DNA of 64,000 bases, from NCBI RefSeq assembly GCF_039729195.1, contig NZ_CP155796.1, positions 1,984,001-2,048,000 on the forward strand, written 5' to 3'. This DNA comes from Mycobacterium sp. DL. Lineage in GTDB: Bacteria > Actinomycetota > Actinomycetes > Mycobacteriales > Mycobacteriaceae. Position numbers and translations under genes: made by a program. Shown here piece after piece: positions 16,990-26,305 of this stretch. Below the pieces are notes generated by a model that saw only the letters and a program-made list of their open reading frames with translations, ran no database searches and was not told the origin of the DNA. Each line of letters opens with the position of its first letter. Within the stretch, counting starts at the first letter, position 1.

Positions 16990-19269
16990 ATGCTGGGCAT
17001 GGACCAGCCCGTGCTGAACCGGATCACCGTGCTGGCCTTGACTGCACCCCGTCGCGTGCTGGCTGTCACCGCGTTGTTGATGGTCCTCGCCGGGGTGTTC
17101 GCCGTGCCGGTCACCAAGAGCCTGTCGGCCGGCGGGTTCCAGGATCCCGCCGCCGAGTCGACCCGGGCGACCCAACTGCTCACCGACGAGTTCGGTCAGC
17201 CGAACACGCAGCTGATCCTGATGGTCAGCGCGCCCGACGGCGTCCAGAGCCCGGCGGCGCGCGCCGCCGCGGCCGACATCGCCGAGCGCCTCGGCGGTGC
17301 GTCGGCGGTGACGGGCGTGGTATCGGCATGGACGGCGCCACCGCCGGCCGCAGGCGGACTCATCAGCGTCGACGGCACGTCCGGACTGATCGTCGCCGGG
17401 ATCGCCGGGGAAGAGAAGGAGGCGCCACAGCGGGCGCAGGCCCTTGCCGACGAGGTGGTCGCGGATGTCCAGAGCCGGCATCGCGATGTCACCGTGCAGG
17501 CGGGCGGTGCGGCGATGGTGTTCGCACAGATCAACTCGCAGACCGGGCGCGACGTGCTGGTGATGGAGGCGATCGCGATCCCACTCAGCTTCGCCGTGCT
17601 GGTCTGGGTCTTCGGTGGTCTGCTCGCCGCGGCACTGCCGGTGGCGGTGGGTGCTGTGGCGATCGTCGGCTCTCTGGCGATCCTGCGGCTGATCTCGCTG
17701 AGCACCGATGTCTCGATCTTTGCGCTGAACCTGTCTACTGCACTGGGCCTGGCCCTGGCCATCGACTACACGCTGCTGATCATCAGCCGCTACCGCGAGG
17801 AGATCTCCTCCGGCGCCGAACCCGACGAGGCGTTGACCACCACGATGCGCACCGCCGGGCGCACCGTGATCTTCTCGGCGACGACGGTGGCGTTGTCGTT
17901 GGCCGCGATGGTCCTTTTCCCGATGTATTTCCTCAAGTCGTTCGCCTACGCCGGCATCGCCACCGTTGCGCTGTGCGCGGTGGCCGCGCTGGTGGTCACC
18001 CCGGCCGCGATCGTGCTGCTCGGCACCCGCCTCGACGCCTACGACGTGCGCCGCAGCATCCGTCGTCGACGTGGCCGCGGTGAGCCGACGCCCACCCCGG
18101 TGCGGCAACTGTTCTGGTACCGGTGGGCGACCGCGGTGATGCGGCGGGCGGTGCCCGTCGGTCTTGCCGGTTCGGCAGTGCTGCTTGTCGCCGGCCTGCC
18201 GTTCCTGGGCATCGAGTGGGGTTTCCCCGACGATCGGGTGCTCCCGGCGACCGCTTCGTCGCACCAGGTCGGTGACCGGATGCGCGAGGGCTTCGCCGAC
18301 GACTCCGCGACCGCGGTGACCGTGGTGATACCCGACTCCCGGGGCCTGACCGAACCCGACGTCGAGCAGTACGCCGCTCGGCTGTCCATGGTGGCTGATG
18401 TGGGGCCGGTCAGCGCGCCCACCGGCACCTTCGCCGGCGGCACGAAGGTCGGCCCACCGGCGGCCCCCGCGGGGATATCCGACGGTAGCGCCTTTCTGAC
18501 CGTCAGCAGCAGCGCTCCGCTGTTCTCGCCGGCATCCGACGAGCAACTCGACCGGCTGCACGAGGTGCCCACGCCGGGGGACCGTGCCGTGGAGTTCACC
18601 GGGATGGCCCAGGTCAACCGCGACAGCGTCGCGGCGATCACCTCACGGGTACCGCTGGTGCTCGGCGTGATCGCGGTGGTCACTTTCGTGCTGCTGTTCC
18701 TGCTGACCGGTAGCGTCGTCATGCCGATCAAAGCGCTTGTCCTGAACGTTCTTTCGTTGACCGCCGCGTTCGGTGCGCTGGTGTGGATCTTCCAGGACGG
18801 TCACCTGGGGGCCTTCGGGACCACGCCCACGGGCACGCTGGTCGCGACGATGCCCATCCTGTTGTTCTGTATCGCGTTCGGATTGTCGATGGACTACGAG
18901 GTCTTCCTGCTCGCCCGCATCCGTGAGTACTGGCTGGCCAGCGAGCGCACCCGCGCCGATATCGACGACAGCGTGGCCCTCGGACTGGCCCGCACCGGAC
19001 GGGTCATCACGGCCGCCGCCCTGATCATGTCGATCTCGTTCGCAGCGTTGATCGCCGCGCAGGTCTCGTTCATGCGGATGTTCGGCGTCGGTCTGACGCT
19101 GGCGATTCTGGTCGACGCCACCCTGGTCCGGCTGATCCTGGTGCCGGCCTTCATGCGCATCCTCGGCCGGTGGAACTGGTGGTCCCCGACGCCGCTGGTG
19201 ACTCTGCACTACCGTATCGGCATCCAGGAGGTCGCCCCCTCCCGGGGAAAGCACTGGTCAAAGCGATGA
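16990..19269 (+). CDS. MmpL/RND family membrane transporter
   Basis: RND-type transporter of 759 residues with two homologous halves, each one helix, a periplasmic domain and a five-helix bundle. The first helix lies at about 23-40. The proton-relay Asp-Tyr pairs are visible in both halves: LAIDYTLLIISRYREE and GLSMDYEVFLLARIREYW. Size and short C-terminus resemble MmpL11-like or actinobacterial MMPL exporters rather than the large PDIM-type MmpLs. No MmpS partner gene lies nearby. It sits between the TetR gene (47 bases upstream) and the carotenoid cluster (crtE downstream after two hairpins), so export of a lipid or of the TetR ligand are both possible. Start ATG 16990; a second in-frame ATG is at 16999. 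Confidence 0.88.
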   Translation: MLGMDQPVLNRITVLALTAPRRVLAVTALLMVLAGVFAVPVTKSLSAGGFQDPAAESTRATQLLTDEFGQPNTQLILMVSAPDGVQSPAARAAAADIAERLGGASAVTGVVSAWTAPPPAAGGLISVDGTSGLIVAGIAGEEKEAPQRAQALADEVVADVQSRHRDVTVQAGGAAMVFAQINSQTGRDVLVMEAIAIPLSFAVLVWVFGGLLAAALPVAVGAVAIVGSLAILRLISLSTDVSIFALNLSTALGLALAIDYTLLIISRYREEISSGAEPDEALTTTMRTAGRTVIFSATTVALSLAAMVLFPMYFLKSFAYAGIATVALCAVAALVVTPAAIVLLGTRLDAYDVRRSIRRRRGRGEPTPTPVRQLFWYRWATAVMRRAVPVGLAGSAVLLVAGLPFLGIEWGFPDDRVLPATASSHQVGDRMREGFADDSATAVTVVIPDSRGLTEPDVEQYAARLSMVADVGPVSAPTGTFAGGTKVGPPAAPAGISDGSAFLTVSSSAPLFSPASDEQLDRLHEVPTPGDRAVEFTGMAQVNRDSVAAITSRVPLVLGVIAVVTFVLLFLLTGSVVMPIKALVLNVLSLTAAFGALVWIFQDGHLGAFGTTPTGTLVATMPILLFCIAFGLSMDYEVFLLARIREYWLASERTRADIDDSVALGLARTGRVITAAALIMSISFAALIAAQVSFMRMFGVGLTLAILVDATLVRLILVPAFMRILGRWNWWSPTPLVTLHYRIGIQEVAPSRGKHWSKR

Positions 19270-19333
19270 CGCAATTTTCTTTGTCGTCAACCCAACCAAA
19301 CGGGGTACGGCTCCGAATGATGGACATACGCCA

Positions 19334-19378
19334 GGCCCGCATCGGAGCGGGCCCGGCGTTGCTTTCCAGCGCCGGGCC
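19334..19378 (+). terminator. Overlapping hairpins between mmpL and crtE
   Basis: GGCCCGC (19334-19340) pairs with GCGGGCC (19347-19353), and GGCCCGGCG (19350-19358) pairs with CGCCGGGCC (19370-19378). The stems share bases 19350-19353, so they exclude each other. They could be a simple terminator of mmpL or an attenuator-like switch in front of crtE. Confidence 0.5.
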
Positions 19379-19558
19379 GATTGTGTGAATGGGGAACGCC
19401 GAGTTGCCGAACATGCCAGATCGACCACTTCTGAATGTCAGCGCAGCGCTGTGCGCGAGGTCACGTTGTTGAGCGGGGGCGAGGGCGGCACGCGCGCGCT
19501 GGTCCCGCCGCGCCGACATCTCCACAGGCACCGCGGCCACGCCGTCACCGGTGGTCCG

Positions 19559-20608
19559 GTGCACTGGCGCGACGAGATCCGGGTCGCGGTGCGGTCCCAT
19601 CTCACCGACTTCGTGGCGGGCGAGTGTCGCACCGACCTGGGCGCCGCCCGCGTCGGCGTCGCGAACGAGGTGTTGTCGGGCTTTGTCGACGGCGGCAAAT
19701 GTGTGCGGTCGACGTTCATGTACCTGGGCTGGCTGTGTGGTGCGGGACAAGACGATTCGGCGCTGCGCGCATCGGCGAGCCTGGAGCTGTTCCACGCCTT
19801 CGCTCTTATGCAGGATGACGTCATGGACGAATCGGCGTTACGCCGGGGTCGCCCCGCCGCGCACGTGATGTTCAGCACCTGGCACCGCGACCGCGCGCTG
19901 ACGGGTGCTTCAGCCCGTTTCGGCGAGTCGGCGGCGGTGCTGCTCGGCGATCTCTGCCTGGTGTGGGCCGGAAAGATGCTCCGCGAGAGCGGGATCGGCG
20001 CCGAAGCTCTCGCGCGAGTCTGGCCCCGGTATGACGACATGCGCATCGAGCTGGCCGTCGGCCAGTTCGCCGACCTGGTGAACGACGCGCACACCTTCCC
20101 GACACTCGACGAGGTGCTCGATGTGCTGAGGCGGAAGTCCGGCAATTACACCGTGCGCCGGCCGCTGGAGATCGGTGCAGCGATGTCGGGCTGTCCGGAC
20201 GAGGTGATCGACGCCCTCGGCGGGTACGGCGCGGCCATCGGCGAGGCCTTTCAGTTGCGCGACGACCTGCTGGGTGTGTTCGGGTCGACCACCTTGACAG
20301 GCAAGTCGGTCGGCACCGACCTGGCAGCCCAGAAGGCGACCAGCGTCATCGTCGCCGCGCACCAGCTCGCCGACGCCGGGCTGCGTCGCCAGCTCTCCGA
20401 ACTGATGAGCACGCCCGACCTCAACAGCGCCGACGCCGAGCGGTGGCGGACGCTGATCTCGGCCAGCGGCGCGGTCCAGTGGATCGAGCAGCTCATCGAC
20501 CAGCGCCTGAACCGAGCGCTGGCACATCTCGACTCGGTCGAGCTTCCCGAAGCGGCCCGTTCAGCACTCGAGGACATGGCCGTCATCTGTACCGAAAGGG
20601 CCGCGTGA
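19559..20608 (+). CDS. crtE: Geranylgeranyl diphosphate synthase
   Basis: Trans-prenyltransferase that makes C20 geranylgeranyl diphosphate, the precursor of carotenoids. The first Asp-rich motif DDVMDES lies at 86-92 and the second at about 234-240 (LRDDLLGV), with GGKCVRSTF and a FQ-type helix before the latter. About 349 residues from GTG 19559, which follows GGTGG and starts just before the conserved WRDEI. The frame is open back to 19385 (GTG, also GTG 19451), but that part is Arg/His-rich and unlike the family, so the later start is preferred with moderate certainty. First gene of crtE-crtI-crtB-crtU-Rieske; its stop shares one base with the crtI ATG. Confidence 0.9.
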   Translation: MHWRDEIRVAVRSHLTDFVAGECRTDLGAARVGVANEVLSGFVDGGKCVRSTFMYLGWLCGAGQDDSALRASASLELFHAFALMQDDVMDESALRRGRPAAHVMFSTWHRDRALTGASARFGESAAVLLGDLCLVWAGKMLRESGIGAEALARVWPRYDDMRIELAVGQFADLVNDAHTFPTLDEVLDVLRRKSGNYTVRRPLEIGAAMSGCPDEVIDALGGYGAAIGEAFQLRDDLLGVFGSTTLTGKSVGTDLAAQKATSVIVAAHQLADAGLRRQLSELMSTPDLNSADAERWRTLISASGAVQWIEQLIDQRLNRALAHLDSVELPEAARSALEDMAVICTERAA

Positions 20609-22113
20609 TGCGCACCATCGAAGGAAAGACCGACCGGGTCGTCGTCGTCGGGGCGGGTTTGTCCGGTCTGTCCGCGGCGCTGTATCTGGCCGGGCGCGGA
20701 CGCCAGGTCACCGTCGTCGAACGCGGCTCGGTGCCCGGCGGCCGGGTCGGACGCGCGGACATCTCCGGCTATCGCATCGACACCGGCCCCACGGTGCTGA
20801 CCATGCCCGGCATCATCGACGAGGCGATGGCCGCGGTCGGCGAGAAGCTGACCGACCACCTCGAACTGCTACCGGTGCACCCGGCTTACCAGGCGATGTT
20901 CGCCGACGGTAGCTCCCTGGCGGTGCACACCGAACCCGACGCGATGTTCGCCGAGGTGGAACGGTTCTCCGGCCGTGGGGAGGCCGAGGAGTACCTGCGC
21001 ATGCGCTCGTGGCTGACCAAGCTCTACGAGACCGAGTTCGACGGGTTCATCGGCGCCAACTTCGACTCACCGCTGTCGCTGCTGACGCCGCAACTGGCCC
21101 GACTGCTCGCCCTCGGCGGCTTCAGGCGCTGGGAGAAGGTGATCCGCAAGTTCCTGTCCGACGAGCGACTGCTGCGGGTGTTCACCTTCCAGGCGCTCTA
21201 CGCCGGGGTGCCGCCGCAGAGCGCGCTGGCCGTGTACGCGGTCATCGCCTACATGGACACCATCGCCGGGGTGTACTTCCCGCGCGGCGGGATGCGGGCG
21301 CTTCCCGATGCGATGGCCGCCGCCGCTGCCGCCGCAGGAGTCGAATTCGTCTACGACTCCCAGGTTTCCGATCTCGAGTGGAGCGGCTCGCGGGTCACCG
21401 CGGTGCGCACCCAGACCGGCATGCGGATTCCCGCCGACTCAGTCGTGCTGACCACCGAGCTTCCCGACACCTACCGCCTGCTGGGTCGCACACCCCGCCG
21501 ACTGCTGAAGCTCCGGCCGGCGCCGTCGGCAGTGGTGGCCCATGTCGGATGTCCGGCCATGGGTGACGACATCGGGCACCACACCATCGTTTTCGGCGAC
21601 GCCTGGAAGCAGACCTTCGACGACATCATCAACCGCGGACGGGTCATGGGGGATCCGTCTCTGCTGGTGACCAGGCCCACGGCGAGCGACCCGACTCTGG
21701 CGCCACCCGGCCGCGATCTGCTCTACGTATTGGCCCCCGCGCCCAATACCGATGTGGGACAGGTTGATTGGGATGTCACCGGGTCGGCTTACGTCGAGGA
21801 CATGCTCGGCGCCGTCTCCTCGCGACTCCCTCAACTCGGCGACGATCTCGAGGTGCTGCATGTGGTGACCCCCGCCGACTGGGGGCGCCAGGGCATGGCC
21901 GCGGGCACGCCATTCGCGTTGGCGCACACCTTCGCTCAGACCGGGCCGTTCCGGCCGGCCAACACCGTGCGCGGCGTGGACAACGTGGTTCTGGCCGGGT
22001 CCTCGACGGTGCCCGGAGTGGGTGTGCCCACCGCGGTGTTGTCCGGCAAGCTGGCCGCTGACCGCATCACCGGAGTATCTGTTCGCCATCCTGAACGTGA
22101 GGTTCACCGATGA
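20608..22113 (+). CDS. crtI: Phytoene desaturase (CrtI type)
   Basis: FAD-dependent carotene desaturase/isomerase of 501 residues that takes phytoene to lycopene, probably membrane-associated. The N-terminal dinucleotide motif is VVVGAGLSGLSAALYLAGRG (12-31), followed by VERGSVPGGRVGRADISGY and TGPTVLTMP. The C-terminal bacterial CrtI signature is NVVLAGSSTVPGVGVPTAVLSGKLAAD. Length is typical. The ATG shares one base with the crtE stop, and the stop overlaps the crtB start by four bases, so the three are coupled. The next gene but one (CrtU) belongs to the same flavoprotein superfamily. Confidence 0.94.
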   Translation: MRTIEGKTDRVVVVGAGLSGLSAALYLAGRGRQVTVVERGSVPGGRVGRADISGYRIDTGPTVLTMPGIIDEAMAAVGEKLTDHLELLPVHPAYQAMFADGSSLAVHTEPDAMFAEVERFSGRGEAEEYLRMRSWLTKLYETEFDGFIGANFDSPLSLLTPQLARLLALGGFRRWEKVIRKFLSDERLLRVFTFQALYAGVPPQSALAVYAVIAYMDTIAGVYFPRGGMRALPDAMAAAAAAAGVEFVYDSQVSDLEWSGSRVTAVRTQTGMRIPADSVVLTTELPDTYRLLGRTPRRLLKLRPAPSAVVAHVGCPAMGDDIGHHTIVFGDAWKQTFDDIINRGRVMGDPSLLVTRPTASDPTLAPPGRDLLYVLAPAPNTDVGQVDWDVTGSAYVEDMLGAVSSRLPQLGDDLEVLHVVTPADWGRQGMAAGTPFALAHTFAQTGPFRPANTVRGVDNVVLAGSSTVPGVGVPTAVLSGKLAADRITGVSVRHPEREVHR

Positions 22114-23054
22114 TTGGATCCGAGCTCGATGCAGCCGGTCTTCAGGACCCGAAACTGCGTGCGGCATTCCGCGAGTGCAAGAAGATCAACGCGCGCTACG
22201 GGAAGACCTTCTTTCTGGCCACCCGTCTGCTGGCACCCAAGCAGCGTCCTGCGGTGCACGCCCTCTACGGGTTCGCCCGGCGTGCCGACGACATCCTCGA
22301 CGATTTCGACGGCAGGGGCAGCGAGCTGCGTGCCGACCAACTGCAGGCACTGTCCACCAGGCTGTTCAACGCCCTGGTCGAGAACCAGCCGTGCGACGAC
22401 GACCCCACGCTGACCGCGGTGGTGCACACGGCGCGCAAGTACGACATCGGCTGGAATCTGTTCGATGACTTCCTGACGTCGATGCGCATGGACCTGACGG
22501 TCACCGACTACCCGGATCGTGCGGCGCTGGACCGGTACATGTACGGATCGGCAGAGGTCATCGGGCTTCAGCTGCTGCCGATACTGGGCACCGTCGGACC
22601 GCGGGAAGACGCCGCACCGCACGCGGCAGCGCTCGGAAAGGCTTTCCAGCTCACCAACTTCATCAGGGACGTCGACGAGGATCTCACCCGCGGCAGGGTG
22701 TATCTGCCGGCCGACGAACTCGCCGCCCACGGTGTCGACCGCGAGCTTCTGAAGTGGTGTCAGGACAACAGGCGCGTGGAACCGCGGGTGCGTCGCGCCC
22801 TGATGGATCAGCACGCTGCGGCGCGTCAGATCTACGCCGACGCACAGCCGGGTATCGCCGAACTGGCGCCGGCGTCTCGCCCGTGCGTCGCTGCGGCGTC
22901 GACCCTGTACTCAGAGATCCTGGCGCGCATCGAGGAGATCGACTTCGAGATCTTCGGTCGGCGCGCCACGGTAGGCAAGGGCCGTCGACTCGCCGTCGCC
23001 GGCAGCGGTCTCGTGCGGTCGTGGAACGCCCGGCTACGACACGGGAGTAACTGA
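22110..23054 (+). CDS. crtB: Phytoene synthase
   Basis: Squalene/phytoene-synthase family protein of 314 residues joining two geranylgeranyl diphosphates into phytoene. The first Asp-rich motif is RRADDILDDF (58-66) and the second is FIRDVDEDLTRGRVYLP (184-200), with YCYxVAG-type residues replaced by MYGSAEVIGLQL. All metal-binding Asp residues are present. Start ATG 22110 within the crtI stop (ATGA). It is followed three bases later by the crtU start. Family assignment is firm. Confidence 0.94.
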   Translation: MIGSELDAAGLQDPKLRAAFRECKKINARYGKTFFLATRLLAPKQRPAVHALYGFARRADDILDDFDGRGSELRADQLQALSTRLFNALVENQPCDDDPTLTAVVHTARKYDIGWNLFDDFLTSMRMDLTVTDYPDRAALDRYMYGSAEVIGLQLLPILGTVGPREDAAPHAAALGKAFQLTNFIRDVDEDLTRGRVYLPADELAAHGVDRELLKWCQDNRRVEPRVRRALMDQHAAARQIYADAQPGIAELAPASRPCVAAASTLYSEILARIEEIDFEIFGRRATVGKGRRLAVAGSGLVRSWNARLRHGSN

Positions 23055-23057
23055 AGC

Positions 23058-24590
23058 GTGGATCGAACAGATCCACTGCGCCAGACACTGCCGGCCCACC
23101 CCGGACTCCCTGACGCCGCGGCACTCGACCGAGTTCCGCGCGTTGTCATCGTCGGCGCAGGCATCGCCGGACTCGCCGCGGCCACCGGGCTCAGCGAGCG
23201 CGGCGTCAGCGTCGACGTCGTCGAAGCGGGGGACCACCTCGGCGGACGGGTCAGCGGATGGACCGAGAACCTCGCCGACGGGACGTCGACGGCGATGAAT
23301 CGTGGCTTCCACGCATTCTTCCGGCAGTACTACAACCTGAGATCGTTACTGCGCCGCGCAGATCCGCACCTGAGCGCCCTGACCCCGGTCGACGATTACC
23401 CGTTGGTCGACGCGACAGGACGCCTGGACACGTTCCGCGGATTGCCGCGAACGCCACTGCTCAATGCACTGGTGTTCGCGTTGCGAAGTCCGACGTTCCG
23501 ACTGCGCGACATGGTGCGCCTCGACGCCAGGGCCGCAGCGCCGTTGGCGACGGTGTCGGTGCCGGAGACGTACCACGAACTCGATGACGTCGACGCCGGG
23601 ACATTCCTGCGCGACATCAACTTCCCGGATGCGGCACAGCATCTCGCGTTCGAGGTGTTCGCCCGTAGTTTCTTCGCGCTGCCGGAGAATCTGTCGGCAG
23701 CCGAACTGGTCACGATGTTCCACATCTACTTCCTCGGCTCGAGCGAAGGTCTGCTCTTCGACGTCGCGAACTCCAACTTCGATGTGGCACTGTGGAATCC
23801 GTTGCAACAGTATCTGGAGTCCCGCGGGGTGCGATTCCACACCGGGCAACCCGTCGAGAGCCTCTCGCTGGGCTCGGACGTTCACGTGACGTGCAAGGAC
23901 GGCGCCACATTCGCCGCAGACGCGGTGGTGCTTGCCACCGACGTCGCCGGACTGCGCCAGATCGTCGCCGCCTCGCCGGGCGTCGGCGACGACGACTGGC
24001 GGGCCCGGGTGGCCGAGCTCGACAATGCGCCGCCCTTTGTCGTGTTGCGGTTGTGGCTCGATCGCCCGGTGCGGTCCGATCGTGCACCGTTCATGGGCAC
24101 CGGCGGCCGTCCGCCGCTCGACAACGTCAGCGTGCTGGAGCGCTACGAACGTGAAGCCGCTCTGTGGGCGGCACGGACCGGCGGTTCGGTCGTGGAACTC
24201 CATGCGTACTCCGTCACCGAATCCGACGACCGGGTGCGGGATGCGTTGGTGGCGCGCATGCACGAGCTCTACCCCGAAACCGCGGCCGCGTCCATCGTCG
24301 GCGAGAAGTTGATACGTCGGCAGGACTGTCCCAGCCTCGCACCGGGCGATTTCGCCCGGCGGCCCGACGTGCAGACACCGGAATCACGAGTGATGTTGGC
24401 AGGGGACGGTATTCGTATCGATGTCCCGGTGGCCCTGATGGAGCGTGCGGCGACCACGGGATGGGTTGCCGCCAACCGCCTCCTCGAGAGCTTCGGGCTG
24501 GCAGGCCATGTCCTGCACACGGTTCCCAATCACGGTCGATCGGCGCTGCTGCGCAAACTGGCGGCGCGGGGAGGAGGCCGGCCTCGATGA
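23058..24590 (+). CDS. crtU: Carotene desaturase/methyltransferase, isorenieratene synthase type
   Basis: FAD-dependent protein of 510 residues of the CrtU group, which converts the beta-ionone rings of beta-carotene to aromatic phi-rings (isorenieratene, called leprotene in mycobacteria) by desaturation and methyl shift. Seen are VVIVGAGIAGLAAATGLSERG (29-49), LGGRVSGW, the MNRGFHAFFRQYYNLRSLL block characteristic of CrtU, and IYFLGSSEGLLFDV; the C-terminus has VMLAGDGIRIDVPVALMERA. GTG 23058 follows GGGAG. The stop overlaps the start of a Rieske gene (ATGA). Its presence implies an aromatic carotenoid end product, yet no lycopene cyclase gene is in the window. Confidence 0.9.
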   Translation: MDRTDPLRQTLPAHPGLPDAAALDRVPRVVIVGAGIAGLAAATGLSERGVSVDVVEAGDHLGGRVSGWTENLADGTSTAMNRGFHAFFRQYYNLRSLLRRADPHLSALTPVDDYPLVDATGRLDTFRGLPRTPLLNALVFALRSPTFRLRDMVRLDARAAAPLATVSVPETYHELDDVDAGTFLRDINFPDAAQHLAFEVFARSFFALPENLSAAELVTMFHIYFLGSSEGLLFDVANSNFDVALWNPLQQYLESRGVRFHTGQPVESLSLGSDVHVTCKDGATFAADAVVLATDVAGLRQIVAASPGVGDDDWRARVAELDNAPPFVVLRLWLDRPVRSDRAPFMGTGGRPPLDNVSVLERYEREAALWAARTGGSVVELHAYSVTESDDRVRDALVARMHELYPETAAASIVGEKLIRRQDCPSLAPGDFARRPDVQTPESRVMLAGDGIRIDVPVALMERAATTGWVAANRLLESFGLAGHVLHTVPNHGRSALLRKLAARGGGRPR

Positions 24591-25600
24591 GCAGGTCGAT
24601 GAGCAAGTTCGCGGATCTGCGTGAGCGCGCGGCCAAGGCGTGGCCGTTCCAGACGCTCGCACCGTCGGACTGGTCCGCGCAGGCACCCACCTACGCCGAC
24701 GCCAATCCAGCGGTGATCGGGGCGGCGCTCTCCCGCGCGCAGCGCCGGCCGAGCGGTAACTGGTTCCCGTTCGCGGCCAGCTCGCAGATCGCCGCCAAGG
24801 CCTGGGGCACCACCGTCGGCGGGGTCCAACTCGTGGCCTGGCGCGCGGCCGACGGAGGGTTGCGGGTGGCGCCGCGGGCGTGTCCGCATCTGGGCGCGGA
24901 CCTGGCGACCGCGCCGGTGGAATGCGGAACCCTGGTGTGCCCGTGGCACGGTCTGCGCCTTTCCGACCAGCGTCACGGCAGGTGGCGCCCCTTCCCGTCC
25001 TACGACGACGGCGTGTTGTGCTGGGTGCGACTCGACGCCGTCGGCAACGAGACGCCCACCGAGGCGCCGATCATCCCCGTCCGGCCGCCGGCACCCCGAC
25101 TGGCAGCCGTCACACGGGTCGAAGGTGTCTGTGAACCTCGTGATGTCGTCGCCAACCGGCTGGATCCATGGCACGGCGCCTGGTTCCATCCGTACTCGTT
25201 CACCCGACTCGAGGTGCTCAGTGCGCCGGCAATCGATGCAGACCTTCCCGACGAATCCGATCGCTTCGTCGTCGCCGTGACCTTCCGCATCGGCAGGCTG
25301 GGAGTACCGGTCATCGCCGAGTTCACCACGCCCGGCCCACGCACAGTCGTCATGCGCATCATCGACGGCGAGGGCCAGGGCAGCGTGGTGGAGACACACG
25401 CCACCCCGCTGAGCCCGGGGCGGGACGGCTTGCCCAGGACCGCCGTCGTGGAGGCCACCATCGCGCACTCGGATCGACGCCATTTCGACAAGGCGATGTT
25501 GGTCGCCCCGGCGATCAGATCACTGATGGGGATCGCGGCGACCCGACTGTGGCGTGACGATCTGGTCTATGCCGAGCGTCTCTACGAGCTGAGGTCCTGA
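24587..25600 (+). CDS. Rieske [2Fe-2S] protein with DUF5914-type C-terminus, carotenoid cluster
   Basis: Protein of 337 residues. A Rieske domain at about 60-165 carries both ligand pairs: Cys99-His101 (ACPHLG) and Cys118-His121 (CPWHGL). The C-terminal half (about 170-337) matches the DUF5914 region found in proteins encoded beside crtU in streptomycetes. This suggests a redox partner or oxygenase acting with CrtU or on the carotenoid ring, but no function is established. ATG 24587 is chosen over ATG 24599 because GGAGGAGG lies about ten bases before it. The start overlaps the crtU stop. Its 3' end overlaps the convergent idi gene by 19 bases. Confidence 0.86.
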   Translation: MSRSMSKFADLRERAAKAWPFQTLAPSDWSAQAPTYADANPAVIGAALSRAQRRPSGNWFPFAASSQIAAKAWGTTVGGVQLVAWRAADGGLRVAPRACPHLGADLATAPVECGTLVCPWHGLRLSDQRHGRWRPFPSYDDGVLCWVRLDAVGNETPTEAPIIPVRPPAPRLAAVTRVEGVCEPRDVVANRLDPWHGAWFHPYSFTRLEVLSAPAIDADLPDESDRFVVAVTFRIGRLGVPVIAEFTTPGPRTVVMRIIDGEGQGSVVETHATPLSPGRDGLPRTAVVEATIAHSDRRHFDKAMLVAPAIRSLMGIAATRLWRDDLVYAERLYELRS

Positions 25601-26142
25601 TTCCGTCGCCCGATGCCCGCACCGTCGAGCAGCGGGACCTGCGCGATGGCCCAGGGGCTGATCGCCCATGGCAACTGCACAGCGGTACACAGCTGCTCCC
25701 ACTCCACCCACGCGGTGTCCATGATCTCGTCGGGGTCGACGGCCACCGGGCCGACTGCCCGGGCACAGAAAACCGGGCAGATCTCGTTCTCCACGACGCC
25801 GCCGGCATCAACCGCGCGGTACCGGAAATCGGGAAGCACACAGCGCAGTTCCGTGACGTCCACCCCGAGCTCCTCGTGAGCCCGGCGGGTGACCGCGCCC
25901 GGCATCGATTCGTCGGGACCCGGATGGCCGCAGAAGGAGTTGGTCCAGATGCCGGGGAAGGCACGCTTGGCCAGCGCGCGCCGCGTGAGCAGCACCCGGC
26001 CGGTGTCGTCGAACAGGTAGCAGGAGAACGCCAGGTGCAGCGGCGTCGCGCCGTGATGCACCTCCGACTTGGGCGCCGCACCGATGCTGCGGCCCGCGTC
26101 GTCGAGGAGAACCACCAGCTCCTGGGTCTGAACGGAGTTCAT
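25582..26142 (-). CDS. idi: Isopentenyl-diphosphate delta-isomerase, type I
   Basis: Nudix-fold isomerase of 186 residues that interconverts IPP and DMAPP, supplying the allylic starter for CrtE. Active-site residues can be placed by comparison with the E. coli enzyme: Cys71 and His73 in NSFCGHPGPDE, His36, His29 or His30, and Glu119/Glu121 in VVENEICPVF; the Nudix helix is GAVTRRAHEELGV (82-94). ATG 26142 follows GGAGGTG. It is transcribed towards the crt operon and ends 19 bases inside the Rieske gene. The upstream region is shared with a universal stress protein gene that has DosR-type boxes. Confidence 0.93.
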   Translation of the reverse strand: MNSVQTQELVVLLDDAGRSIGAAPKSEVHHGATPLHLAFSCYLFDDTGRVLLTRRALAKRAFPGIWTNSFCGHPGPDESMPGAVTRRAHEELGVDVTELRCVLPDFRYRAVDAGGVVENEICPVFCARAVGPVAVDPDEIMDTAWVEWEQLCTAVQLPWAISPWAIAQVPLLDGAGIGRRNQDLSS

Positions 26143-26265
26143 GAACACCTCCGGATAGCACTGGGACGGACAGATCGGCATCGTCAGCACGTGCCGATGA
26201 TCGATTCGTTACCGACACCGGGCCGGATTGGTCGCTTCACCGATCTCGGCCGAGGTGGCCGACGG

Positions 26266-26305
26266 CGGAGGACTTTCGTCCCTTCGCCGAGGTGACTGTG
26301 GCCCC
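26266..26305 (+). promoter_or_regulatory. Two DosR-type boxes before the universal stress gene
   Basis: AGGACTTTCGTCCCT (26269-26283) is close to the dormancy-regulator box (core GGGACT-N3-GTCCC). A weaker copy GTGACTGTGGCCCC lies at 26292-26305, about 22 bases centre to centre. Tandem boxes two helical turns apart are typical of DosR promoters. They lie 75-115 bases before the stress-protein start and in the region shared with idi. Confidence 0.75.

Noticed and set aside
16900..18561. 553-codon minus-strand open frame
   Set aside because: Opposite the MmpL gene; Arg/Gly/His-rich composition typical of an antisense shadow.
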